Source of the DNA: Prostheceraeus crozeri
Lineage: Eukaryota; Platyhelminthes; Polycladida; Euryleptidae
Direction of reading: 5' to 3'
NCBI GenBank assembly: GCA_907163375.1
Contig: CAJQUW010005259.1
Span: forward strand, 62,001-126,000
Length of the DNA: 64,000 nt
Shown here: positions 55,394 to 64,000 of the stretch, in pieces
Position numbering within the stretch: the stretch's first letter is position 1
Layout of the letters: the number at the start of each line of letters is the position of its first letter
Position numbers and translations under genes: made by a program
Notes under the pieces: model-generated
Databases searched by the model: none
What the model was told of the DNA's origin: nothing
What the model saw: the letters and a program-made list of their open reading frames with translations, nothing else

Positions 55394-55401
55394 TAACCTG
55401 A

Positions 55402-55503
55402 GGACCTTTGGTCCGATAGGCTAAAGCGAGAGGAGCTTCGCTCCGATCGGTTAGTAACCTGAGGACCTTTGGTCCGATCGGCTGAAGCCTCTGAACAAAG
55501 TTC
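55402..55503. repeat. Mini-hairpin array 3' of the capsid gene copy
   Basis: GGACC-TTT-GGTCC (55402-55414 and 55463-55475), GGAGC-TTC-GCTCC (55432-55444), GGC-TGAA-GCC (55480-55489) and GAAC-AAA-GTTC (55493-55503). Element 1 has three hairpins at the same place in another arrangement. Confidence 0.88.
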
Positions 55504-55565
55504 TATTGGTTAATTAAAAATTCTTAACTTAAAATTTTTCCTAACTTAAAATTTTTTTATTAAAA

Positions 55566-56047
55566 ATGTCGGAAGCGAAAAGTAATAATAATAAAACTGT
55601 TGAATTAAAATTACGTAATATTGTTGACAAAAATACACCTAAAACTATTACGATTAACAAAAAAAGTATTACATAAGTAAACCAATGATAGAGAATATTC
55701 AATTACAAGAAGAAAAGAATGGTGGAATTCTCCCATTAATTCCACTAATAATAGGAGGCATAGCAGCAGCAGGAAGTGTTGCAGGTGGGACAGCTGGTAT
55801 TGTCCAAGCAGTAAATAAAAATAAATCAGAGAAGGCAGCATTAGAAGAACAAAAACGTCATAATAGAGAGTTAGAGAAAGTTGCTAGGGGAGAAGGAATA
55901 GTAGATAATTTTATTAGTAAATTAAATTTAGTTGATGAAGGAAAACGTGTTCTTAAAAATATTCTTCACAATGTTGATGATTTGATTGAAATTAAAGGAA
56001 CTAAAGATGGTTCTGGAATATATCTAAGTCCTAGTATGATTCGGTAA
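55566..56047 (+). pseudogene. Small hydrophobic protein, element 2 copy, frameshifted
   Basis: The start codon at 55566 and about 33 codons match 4726-5211; one A is missing in the A-run at about 55660-55667, and the rest, including the hydrophobic Gly/Ala segment, is open in another frame to 56047. Apart from that break only a few residues differ. Confidence 0.78.
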
Positions 56048-56048
56048 T

Positions 56049-56190
56049 AACCTCAGAATCTTTGGTCCGATAGGCTAAAGCCTCTGAACAAAAGTGATCG
56101 GCTAAAGCCTCAGAACCTTTGGTCCGATCGGCTAAAGCCTCAGAACCTTTGGTCCGAGCGGCTAAAACCTCAGAACCTTTGGTTTTATTA
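56049..56190. repeat. Tandem block of GGCTAAAGCC and GAACCTTTGG units
   Basis: Four to five imperfect copies of a ~31-bp unit (CGGCTAAAGCCTCAGAACCTTTGGTC) lie between the hydrophobic and integrase genes. The array keeps an open frame that artificially lengthens the integrase ORF upstream of its real start. Confidence 0.88.
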
Positions 56191-56217
56191 GGTAAAACAT
56201 TTATTTTATCTTTTAAA

Positions 56218-57561
56218 ATGAATTCTACAAATTCCGAAAATTTAATTAGATTAAAAATTTCAAATCTAGATCTAATGGATTGTCTCTTAAAAGTACATAA
56301 AACCTCAAATTGCCAGCACACCGGTCGGCTGCACAGCGGTCGGCTGCACACTGGAGGGGATATACAGAAAACATTAGAAAACTTTCCTGGATTTATTTGG
56401 AGTAAATATTCAAAAGAAAAACATCTTCCTGGTCATTCATATACCGGTCCAGGAACTCGATTAGATATAAGACTAGATGAGAATAATAATCCAAAACCAG
56501 GTGAAGAACCAATAAATAGAGTAGATGCCGCAGCTTACAGGCATGATTTAGCTTATCGAAATCATGATCTAAGTTCTCGTCATGCAGCTGATAAGAAGAT
56601 GATTCAAGAATTAGATAGTATTCAAAATCCTACATTTAGAGAAAAAAGTGAAAGAATGTTTGTTAAGAAAGCTTTACAAGCTAAAATATTATTTGGACAG
56701 GGTTTAAATGAAACGACAGCAAAGCTGTCTGAGAGCAATGCTCGAACCTACGCGTCTGAAATTCATAGGGAATACAGAAGGCCTAAATATTTATTGAAAG
56801 TAAAAGTATTTAATAAAGATGATATTTGGAGTGCTGATCTTATTCATATGCCGAATGAAAGAGGGTTTAAGTACGCATTGACCGTCATTGATTTATGTAC
56901 ACGATACGCTTGGGTAAAGCCTTTAAAAAATAAAAGTGGTCTGTCAGTTAAATATGCGTTTGAAGAAATCTTTAAAGAAAGTAAGAGAAAGCCAAAAAAA
57001 TTGTTTGTTGACAAAGGGTCGGAATTTTATAACCGAAACGTTCAGCCACTATTTGAAACAGACAAAAGTCATCGCCAAGGCTCAGTTTATTCAACTGAAA
57101 ATGCAGGGAAGGCCGTAGTGATAGAAAGATTCAATCGGACGTTAAAAAATAAATTATTCAAGAAATTTACTGAGCAAAAAAATCAGAAATGGTTGAAGAT
57201 ATTACCAGGAATTGTAGAAGAGTATAATAATAAAGTTCATTCAGGTATTGAAGAAACCCCAAAGAATGCTTCTGACGACCCTGATTTGATAAGAAAAAAA
57301 ATATTCGAGAATAATTATTCAAATGAGAGTAATCCGAATTTGCAGAAACTTAAGCCGAAATTTAAAATTGGAGATAGAGTTAGAATATTTAAATATAAGA
57401 ATAAATTTGAAAAAGGCTTCGTTGGTTACTGGACAAAAGAAATATTTGAAGTTTGTAAAATAAATCAAACTTATCCGATTACTTACGAAATCAAAGATTT
57501 AGATAATGAAGATATCAGAGGCCGTTTTTATCAAAATGAATTACAACGAACTGATTTTTAA
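56218..57561 (+). CDS. INT: Integrase with N-terminal PLA2-like domain, element 2 copy
   Basis: 447 residues. I choose the ATG at 56218 because it matches the start of the element 1 protein and the upstream part is only hairpin repeats. The PLA2-like loop (YTGPGT), the HD pair (YRHDLAYRNHD) and the integrase residues (WSADLIHM, FVDKGSEF, VIERFNRTL) are all kept. Differences to element 1 are concentrated in three places, each with a hairpin or tandem insert: residues about 33-45 (repeat GRLHSGRLHTG), 219-221 (a 10-residue insert absent here) and 281-290 (insert TDKSHRQGS present only here). The gene is open throughout. Confidence 0.9.
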   Translation: MNSTNSENLIRLKISNLDLMDCLLKVHKTSNCQHTGRLHSGRLHTGGDIQKTLENFPGFIWSKYSKEKHLPGHSYTGPGTRLDIRLDENNNPKPGEEPINRVDAAAYRHDLAYRNHDLSSRHAADKKMIQELDSIQNPTFREKSERMFVKKALQAKILFGQGLNETTAKLSESNARTYASEIHREYRRPKYLLKVKVFNKDDIWSADLIHMPNERGFKYALTVIDLCTRYAWVKPLKNKSGLSVKYAFEEIFKESKRKPKKLFVDKGSEFYNRNVQPLFETDKSHRQGSVYSTENAGKAVVIERFNRTLKNKLFKKFTEQKNQKWLKILPGIVEEYNNKVHSGIEETPKNASDDPDLIRKKIFENNYSNESNPNLQKLKPKFKIGDRVRIFKYKNKFEKGFVGYWTKEIFEVCKINQTYPITYEIKDLDNEDIRGRFYQNELQRTDF

Positions 57562-57602
57562 TTATCATTATCATTATTATTGGAACTAACGTTTTTCGGG
57601 AA

Positions 57603-58107
57603 TTAAATTCCCTTGTTAGGCGTAGCCATAGAACCTACGGTTCGTTCAATTCCCTTATTCAATTCTAACATAATATCTAGAAATGGTACTCCTTCCTGTA
57701 ATTTCAATAAAATATAAAGACATAATTGACCACAGTAAGTAGTTCCTGGTTTTTGAATTTGAAATGTATTATAAATTCCATTGCCAAGTAATTTTTTGAC
57801 TTCGTTTGTAGGTGGAAGTCCATAAGAGTCGAACCAATAGTTCTCAGCCTCCGGGGGTTTCAAAATAGTAATTATCTCCATTTTTATTTCTATGCCCGGC
57901 TGACCAATGTACGCCTTTTTGGTCTGAAGTGTGAAGATTCGTTATGAAATTTATAGTTATTGTTGGCTTATTTTTGATCAATTGTAATTCGACTCTCATT
58001 AGAACATAAAAATTCTTTATTCCTAATTCATTTGCGATTTTCTTTAGGTCGAAATTTGTCGTGGTTTGCGTTCCATATAATTTAAAAAACTCCTTTATGT
58101 TGCTCAT
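57603..58107 (-). pseudogene. PRO: Protease, element 2 copy, frameshifted
   Basis: Two overlapping frames match the element 1 protease: 58107 down to about 57850 (N-terminal part with GVHWSAGHRN) and about 57880 down to 57650 (C-terminal part with YCGQLCLYILL). The switch lies at about 57845-57865, where additional GC-rich bases (CCTCCGGGGG) are inserted. The tail past residue NKG is altered by hairpins at 57619-57643. The 11-residue insert at residues 50-60 of the element 1 protein is absent. Confidence 0.82.
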
Positions 58108-58129
58108 TTTAAATGGAATAAAATGTCTT

Positions 58130-59030
58130 GTTTAACAATGTTCCATTTTATTTTTATGAACTCCCATTAAGAGGATATTGTTTGTTTTATCTGTATAAAG
58201 ACAATAACAACATCTGTTACCACATTTCTCAATCCGCATGATTGTTTTAGGGATCATACGGGTTGTGCACTCATAACATGGTGTTAAGAACATAAAAGCA
58301 ATCTATTAATTCATTCTCTGCTTTGAGGGAATATTCTGTTGTTATAGCAAGCATTCAATACAATATCGCAGTATCGATAGTCGAGACCAATTGTCGAGCC
58401 AAAACCGCAACTTTTCTGGTTTTGGTCGCTAGTTTGGTTTTGGATCTGGCCGATGAAATGATTTACAATGCGGTGCAATTTCCTCATTGTCATTCAAGTA
58501 CTATTCAAGCATTAATCATACGCGTCATGTCATACCCGTATGTTGTCAAGCAAACTTCATACACCTACAATGCCGCTTTGCTTAGATCACCATTCATAAT
58601 TTTCACTTGCTATTTAAACACGCACAATTCATAAAACGTGACACATTACAATCTTAGTTTAAATCTTATCATCACAATGGTTGGATCTACTGAAAGATCT
58701 GTTCGATTGGAGTCAAAGCGGAGAAGAATTCAGAAGTTAACAAGGGAAATCATACATCTGCAAGCACAAAGTAAAATATTCTTACACTTGGATATGAGAA
58801 GAATTTTTGAATATATCGGAGACTCGCAAGATGTAGAAAATATTAAACTTAATTGAACAACAGCAGACAGTAATATTTTCTTTAAGGCGTAGCGCGTAGC
58901 CATAGAACCTTATCACAAGAACGGGACGAACAAATTATTGATTAATCAACAATATCATCGAACAATCAACAATATCATCGAACAACATCGATACAACAGG
59001 GCCGCCAACTTATAGAAAATCTCAACAAAA
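58130..59030. other. Spacer of element 2 with one small basic open frame
   Basis: Mostly AT-rich DNA without recognisable genes. It includes a mini-hairpin-like word GGCGTAGCGCGTAGCC (58886-58901), which suggests it is still within the element rather than host DNA. A 59-codon frame is listed separately. Confidence 0.5.
58677..58856 (+). CDS. Small basic open frame, unknown
   Basis: 59 residues from ATG 58677 (MVGSTERSVRLESKRRRIQK). The first half is Arg/Lys-rich and probably helical, the second half acidic. I recognise no family. Short length and single copy leave open that it is fortuitous. Confidence 0.3.
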   Translation: MVGSTERSVRLESKRRRIQKLTREIIHLQAQSKIFLHLDMRRIFEYIGDSQDVENIKLN

Positions 59031-59040
59031 TATTCAATCT

Positions 59041-59415
59041 ATGTCAAATATGCTACCTATTCAAAATATGCAACCTATTCAAAATATGCAGCCTATTCAA
59101 GAAATTCAATCTATGTTAAATATTCAATCTATTCAAGAAATTCAATCTATGACAAAAATTCAATCTATGACAAATATTCAATCTATTCAAGAAATTCAAT
59201 CTATGTCAAATATTCAATCTATGACAAATATTCAATCGTTAAATATTCAATCTATGTTAAATATTCAATCTATGACAAATATTCAATCTATGACAAATAT
59301 TCAATCTATGACAAATATTCAATCTATGACAAATATTCAATCTATGACAAATATTCAATCCATGACAAATATTCAATCTATGACAAATATTCAATCTATG
59401 TCAAATCTACATTAG
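59041..59415 (+). repeat. 18-bp tandem repeat, open frame MTNIQS
   Basis: About 20 units of ATGACAAATATTCAATCT and variants (first units ATGCAACCTATTCAAAAT-like). The array stays in one open frame of 124 codons reading MTNIQS repeatedly. It is a coding-compatible minisatellite; a real protein cannot be inferred from it. Confidence 0.85.
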
Positions 59416-59489
59416 CTGGCGCAAAACAAACAAACAATTTGAAGAGAAAAACCTTCATATAAACGCTGTGAGTGCTACAATTGATTAAT

Positions 59490-60016
59490 TATATTTTTGG
59501 ATGTAATAAGTTTTTGGATGTAATAAGTTTTTAGATGTAATAATTTTTTAGATGTAATAAGTTTTTGGATGTAATAAGTTTTTGGATGTAATAAGTTTTT
59601 AGATGTAATAAGTTTTTAGATGTAATAAGTTTTTAGATGTAATAAGATTTTGGATGTAATAAGTTTTTAGATGTAATAAGTTTTTAGATGTAATAAGTTT
59701 TTGGATGTAATAAGTTTTTGGATGTAATAAGTTTTTGGATGTAATAAGTTTTTGGATGTAATAAGTTTTTAGATGTAATAAGTTTTCGGATGTAATAAGT
59801 TTTTGGATGTAATAAGTTTTTGGATGTAATAAGTTATTGGATGTAATAAGTTTTTAGATTTAATAAGTTTTTGGATGTAATAAGTTTTTGGATGTAATAA
59901 GTTATTGGATGTAATAAGTTTTTGGATGTAATAAGTTTTTAGATGTAATAAGTTTTTAGATGTAATAAGTTTTTGGATGTAATAAGTTTTTGGATGTAAT
60001 AAGTTTTTAGATGTAA
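59490..60016. repeat. 17-bp minisatellite
   Basis: About 30 copies of GGATGTAATAAGTTTTT with G/A variation at the second position (GG or AG). It separates the 18-bp array from the 3' end of the polymerase gene. Unit length is not a multiple of three and no frame is open through it. Confidence 0.95.
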
Positions 60017-60026
60017 AAAAAAAATA

Positions 60027-63000
60027 TTATTCCCACGTGTCATCATCATCATCACTTAAATTACTCTCACTGACGATTGTTTGAAATATTTCAGCTTGAA
60101 TATCTTCTCCGTTATAAGGTAACATAATTTCATTTTCATCAGGTGCTTGACGTTTAAGAATATTTATTTGACCAGAAAATATTTTTTCTTAAGTGTTATT
60201 ATTTTTATCAGGAATACTAATTCCAGTTTCTAAAGATCTTTTCCATGGTTTATTAACTGTAGTCGATAATGTTTTACCCGAATATAATTTTATAAAATCT
60301 TCTACTTTTACTTTATCTTGTGAATATCCTTTGAATGTTTTCTTTTCACTAAGTCTCCCTTGTTCATCTACAGTAATACAATATTTTATTTTAGGAGCAA
60401 TAAACATTGCAAAAATAATTCCACCATTTCCATAATCATTTTTTCCTTGACACAATTCCCCACCAACATATCCAGCAGCATCTAATTTATTGAACAGCTC
60501 ATTAGAAATGTATATTGAATCAGTGTTTTTTACAATTAGTGGAAAACCACAATTAAATGCGGCATCTTCTGTTTCAATATCATAAACATATTGTGGTTTA
60601 TTATTTAAGTATCTTACAGTGGTGACATCTTTGGTAATATCATTTTTAACTTGACACGCAGTAAAACACAATGGTTTATCTTGTCTTTCGCTTACTACCA
60701 AATTAATACCTAGAGATGATGCCAAATTGTATAAACCACTAAAGGTTTCTTTATTTTTCTGTGTAAAACAAATAGTTGCATATTTACTTGTAAAAAAAGA
60801 TTTTTTGCTCCCATCTGCTGCATAAAACCCAACAAAGAACCAATATCTAATATTATATTCAGCATTTAGAACATTCCAAGGAACACGCTTTTCTCTAAAC
60901 TGATTATAATAATTTTCACTAAAGTATGTGGCATATTGTTTTGGATTTTCAAAATTAAGTTTGTATACCCTAGATGATCTCATTGTATCATATATTTTAC
61001 AATCATTGTTATAAGCTTGATTAATATATGTTTTTAATTTCATTAAGAGGTAAAGGTCTTGGTTATTTAAAGTACAACAATATCTGACTCCTGATTCATA
61101 ATTATAGATTCCAGCAGAACCATCTCCTAAAAAGAACCCTTCTACAAATGCTCGCCTACATATTAAATTAGGTGGATGATTAACATAAATATCATATAAA
61201 ATTTGTTTCAATGTGATTGTATTGTCGTGTAAAAATAATTTATTATGTAGTAAATTTGTTCCTATATTTAATTCTTGTGGCTTTATTTCATTACCTCTTT
61301 CATCTAACAATGAATGATCTTCAGTAACATCTACTATTCCCATTTTTGTTCTTATTCGATAAATACGTTTATTTGTAAGATGTCTAATAATTTTTTTTAC
61401 TTTACTCCATCCATTATGAGTATAAATTTCTAAATTATCAACAAATGAAATTTCTTTCATATCACCATTAATTTCAAACGGATTAATTCTATAGTTGTTT
61501 ATAATACTATCTATTCTAGAAATAAATAATAAATTATTCTTTCTCAATATTACAGCCGTGTCAGCTGTTACTGAATCTGTATAATGAATGTATTTTTCGT
61601 TGAAACCATTAATTTCTAAAATAAAGTTATTCATGATTCTTCTAGAGTGAGAAAGAATGAAAGAACCTAAGTGTGATGGCATGAATGACGTCTTCCCATC
61701 TTTTACAATATTAGTTTTGAGAAATTCATCATCTTCCATTTCTACTTTCGCTAAATATTGTTCATCATTTAATTTTTCATAATCTTTTACTTCTTGAGTG
61801 AAATTTTTTCTCAATGTATTCTCATTCCATAAATGATATTTAGTGGTTATATCTTTTTGCACAGTTCTGCCATATAGCGAATTCATCAATAATTTAATTA
61901 ACTCATCGCCTACAGTATTTCCTTCTGTTTTATATCTTTTTCTCAAATTAAAAAGTTTTTCAATATAATTTCGAAATGGTGAAACTTGATAATTTTTTTC
62001 ATAAATTATACCATCAGTAATATGTAAGATTTTCCCCCCGCATCTAACAATTTCTTGTATGTCTACAGAAGTTAATACATCATAACATATACCATTTCCA
62101 AACCTGATTACTTTTACATGAGAATTATTATTTTGATTTTTAACTTTATCTTTTATAGGAACTGGTTGAAAAAACATATCATTGGGATATTGAAACACAA
62201 CAGAGAATATTCCAGTTTTAGGTCTAAATGTTTGAGTATTAAATTTATATACTATTTCCCGCTCTTCTTCTTGACGAAATTTTCTAGCGGATTCAGCTTT
62301 AGGGTATTCTGAATTTTCATCATACATAGCTGATGGATATAAAGATGTTGCATCAAAAGCCATTAGAAATTCATTTTTTTGTTCAAGTAGTTGATTTGAA
62401 ATTTTCTTACAAATTTCAGTTTTATCTCCTAAATCTCGATACTGTTTCATTAAATCTATTAAATTACTTCCAAGGGACAAAGCCCCACCAGCGTAGCGAC
62501 CAGGGGACAAAGCCCCACCAGCGTAGCGACCAGGTAAATACTGTTTTAATATTGGTAACAAGATGCTACAAAATGGTGATATGTATTTTCTTATATTTGC
62601 TGAAACTCTTCCACCTTTAACAGATTTTCTAATATAATTTCTAGCCCATAAATCTATATGAGAATGAATATTTATATTGTCATTTTGTACGCTTTTCATC
62701 CAACCGTTAAATGTTAAAGCAGAGGATGTCAAATTAGTAGTTATATCTTCACCAACTAAATCTCGCATAACATTATTATATTTGTAGATACAAAAAGCTA
62801 AAGAAAGAATATCGTTAACTAAATATGGTCTCCATTCAATTTCTTTTTCTTTATAATTTTCATGTGTTATGTCTCCAATTTCATAATTTAATTTACACAC
62901 ATTCATAGGAATTTTAAAATTCTCACACCATTTAGAAAGACTTGTTTTTACATGTTGATAACTACATTTCATTATAATAGTTTGAAGTGCTAATTTACCT

Positions 63001-64000
63001 GAAGGTGAATCTTTTTTCATATTGTTTTTAAATCTAAAAGATTTTTGAATGTATCTACTAACACATTCAGTTGTATAAGGATTTTGTAATGAAGCAGTCA
63101 ATATTCCTCTTGAAGTTTTAAGAGGCGGTTTAGATAATTTAAAATTAGCTTTTATCGGAAAATAGGAATCAAAACCTGATGAATTGTGTGCTATTAAAGT
63201 TACTCTCGAATAATTAAATTTTCCAAGAGTTTTAAAAAATTGATGGATCGGACATACGTCCTCTGGGTTTCCCCCGATCGGACATACGTCCTCTGGGTTT
63301 CCCCCGATCGGACATTCATCATCCTCAGTTCTCGTAAATATTTTCACACAATTTTGAAGTTTATTAAATTTTAATTCAGTTAAATTATTATACTCATTAA
63401 TCTGTTTTTTAAGTTTTTTAATTTCATCTTCATCTTTTGATCGTTTAATTTTAATCATATCACTTAACAAACGTGTTTCTAATTCTTTCAATCTTTGTTT
63501 CGGTAAACAACATATAAATTTATTAAAATTAATAGCTCCTACAGCATAAGGAATATGATGAGCTGTTGAACAGTTAGGATCAGGAAAAGTTTCGAGATCC
63601 CAAATATATGTTGAACCATAGTCAATTTTTTTCTTTGTTATGATTTTATACGGATGCGTTGTTAGATTTTCATCAGTAACCGTTTTATATATGGGTTTGA
63701 AATTATTTTCAATTTCTCTAATAGCTTTTAATTTATGAGATTTATTAATTAAACAATAGTGACCAATTGTTGAACCTGCGTGAAAATAATTGTAATAAAC
63801 ATAATTATGAAACGTTTCAATTCCTCTAGGATTTAAATGACGATTGCCAGGACTATAATATTGAACACATTCTCCAAAATATTTATTGAATTGAGAAAAT
63901 TTGCAGTTTGACATTACTCCTGTTCTAGATGTGGCTTTCTCTTTATATAAAAAATTATTAAACATTTCTTTCATCATTTCTCCTTGTTCTTCATTAAAAC
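60027..64000 (-). CDS. POLB: DNA polymerase B (element 2) carrying an intein, 5' end off window
   Basis: At least 1,260 codons, still open at the window edge. Exonuclease motifs: WDLETF (about 63590), HNSSGFDSY (about 63175), and YLVNDILSLAF. Polymerase motifs: DATSLYPSAM (about 62340, A), LMNSLYGRT (about 61880, B) and motif C YTD/TDSIY, interrupted by a 350-residue intein. This is a protein-primed-type family B polymerase clearly different from that of element 1. A stop at 60189-60191 ends the main frame, but the same frame then stays open 53 codons to 60027-60029 with a natural-looking acidic tail (LSDDDDDTWE), so the stop may be a point change. Two in-frame tandem duplications occur: CPIGGNPEDV (63243-63320) and PGRYAGGALS (62470-62535). 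Confidence 0.9.
60525..61574 (-). CDS. Full-length intein with LAGLIDADG endonuclease in POLB motif C
   Basis: 350 residues between YTD and TDSIY, so removal exactly re-forms the polymerase catalytic box. Splicing blocks in order: N-terminal Ser with SVTADTAVIL (block A), VTEDHSLL (B, about 61303-61330), YVYDIETEDAAFNCGF (F, about 60545-60600), and a terminal Asn followed by Thr+1 (G, IVKN|T). Two endonuclease motifs sit between: FVEGFFLGDGSAG (about 61109-61148) and FVGFYAADGSKK (about 60798-60840). The protein would excise itself from the polymerase; the endonuclease would spread it to intein-free alleles. Oddities: Ser rather than Cys at position 1 and Lys rather than His before the last Asn, both known but less common in inteins. 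Confidence 0.93.

Larger units (their letters stand above)
51771..64000. mobile_element. Element 2: partial Polinton/Maverick, right end outside window
   Basis: It carries the fibre, amphipathic, MCP, hydrophobic, INT and PRO genes in the reverse orientation to element 1, plus a different POLB on the - strand that runs off the window. The left limit is placed at the large hairpin starting AGTGTGACATCC, since sequence before it looks like host DNA and Polintons start with AG; no second terminal repeat is available to prove this. ATPase and penton genes are not in the visible part. At least four genes are frameshifted. Confidence 0.85.

Noticed and set aside
56119-56217. N-terminal extension of the second integrase
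   Set aside because: It translates only hairpin repeats and is not present in element 1, whose start matches the ATG at 56218.
1-64000. Bacterial or phage contamination, suggested by the tail-fibre motif and intein
   Set aside because: LINEs, mariner, hAT elements, target duplications and the Polinton gene set place the sequence in a eukaryotic chromosome.

Overview
The window is animal nuclear DNA: AT-rich, with no bacterial gene organisation, and carrying metazoan-type repeats (non-LTR retrotransposons, hAT and Tc1/mariner elements). The species cannot be told from it; an aquatic invertebrate is plausible. The main content is two Polinton/Maverick (adintovirus-like) elements, one complete and one cut by the window edge, separated by about 31 kb of ordinary host DNA without a convincing host gene.

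Element 1 (2183-20582, about 18.4 kb) has terminal inverted repeats of about 465-475 bp and a 7-bp target duplication TGCGACT. Its gene set is that of a virus-like Polinton: adenain-type protease, integrase (fused to a phospholipase A2-like domain), two small hydrophobic virion-like proteins, double-jelly-roll major capsid protein, a coiled-coil fibre-like protein, an unknown protein, a 1.6-kilo-residue protein-primed-type DNA polymerase B, an A32/FtsK-like packaging ATPase, a single-jelly-roll penton-like protein, a conserved unknown and a two-helix membrane protein. Near the right end lies an apparent insertion with a tandem array and a 201-residue unknown cargo gene. Replication (POLB, INT), packaging (ATP), capsid assembly (MCP, penton, PRO) and entry-type (PLA2-like, hydrophobic) functions are all represented.

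Element 2 (about 51771 to beyond 64000) carries the same fibre-to-protease block in the opposite orientation at very high identity (fibre differs at 12 of 295 residues), but with several frameshifts and joined to a quite different polymerase B. That polymerase holds a full-length intein with a LAGLIDADG-type homing endonuclease inside polymerase motif C.

The most unusual signal is a family of tiny GC-rich perfect hairpins (stem 4-7 bp, almost always a 3-base loop) scattered through both elements, inside and between genes, and essentially absent from the host flanks. Comparing the two copies of the shared block shows them gained or lost as in-frame insertions in proteins. The polymerase of element 1 alone carries more than a dozen.

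Between the elements: a 2.0-kb hAT element with 8-bp duplication, an intact-looking 1.6-kb Tc1/mariner element, a broken non-LTR retrotransposon of about 3.5 kb, a 3' fragment of a second one, a 702-bp non-autonomous hAT-like element, and a 126-bp foldback. The rest of the host DNA shows no gene I can support.
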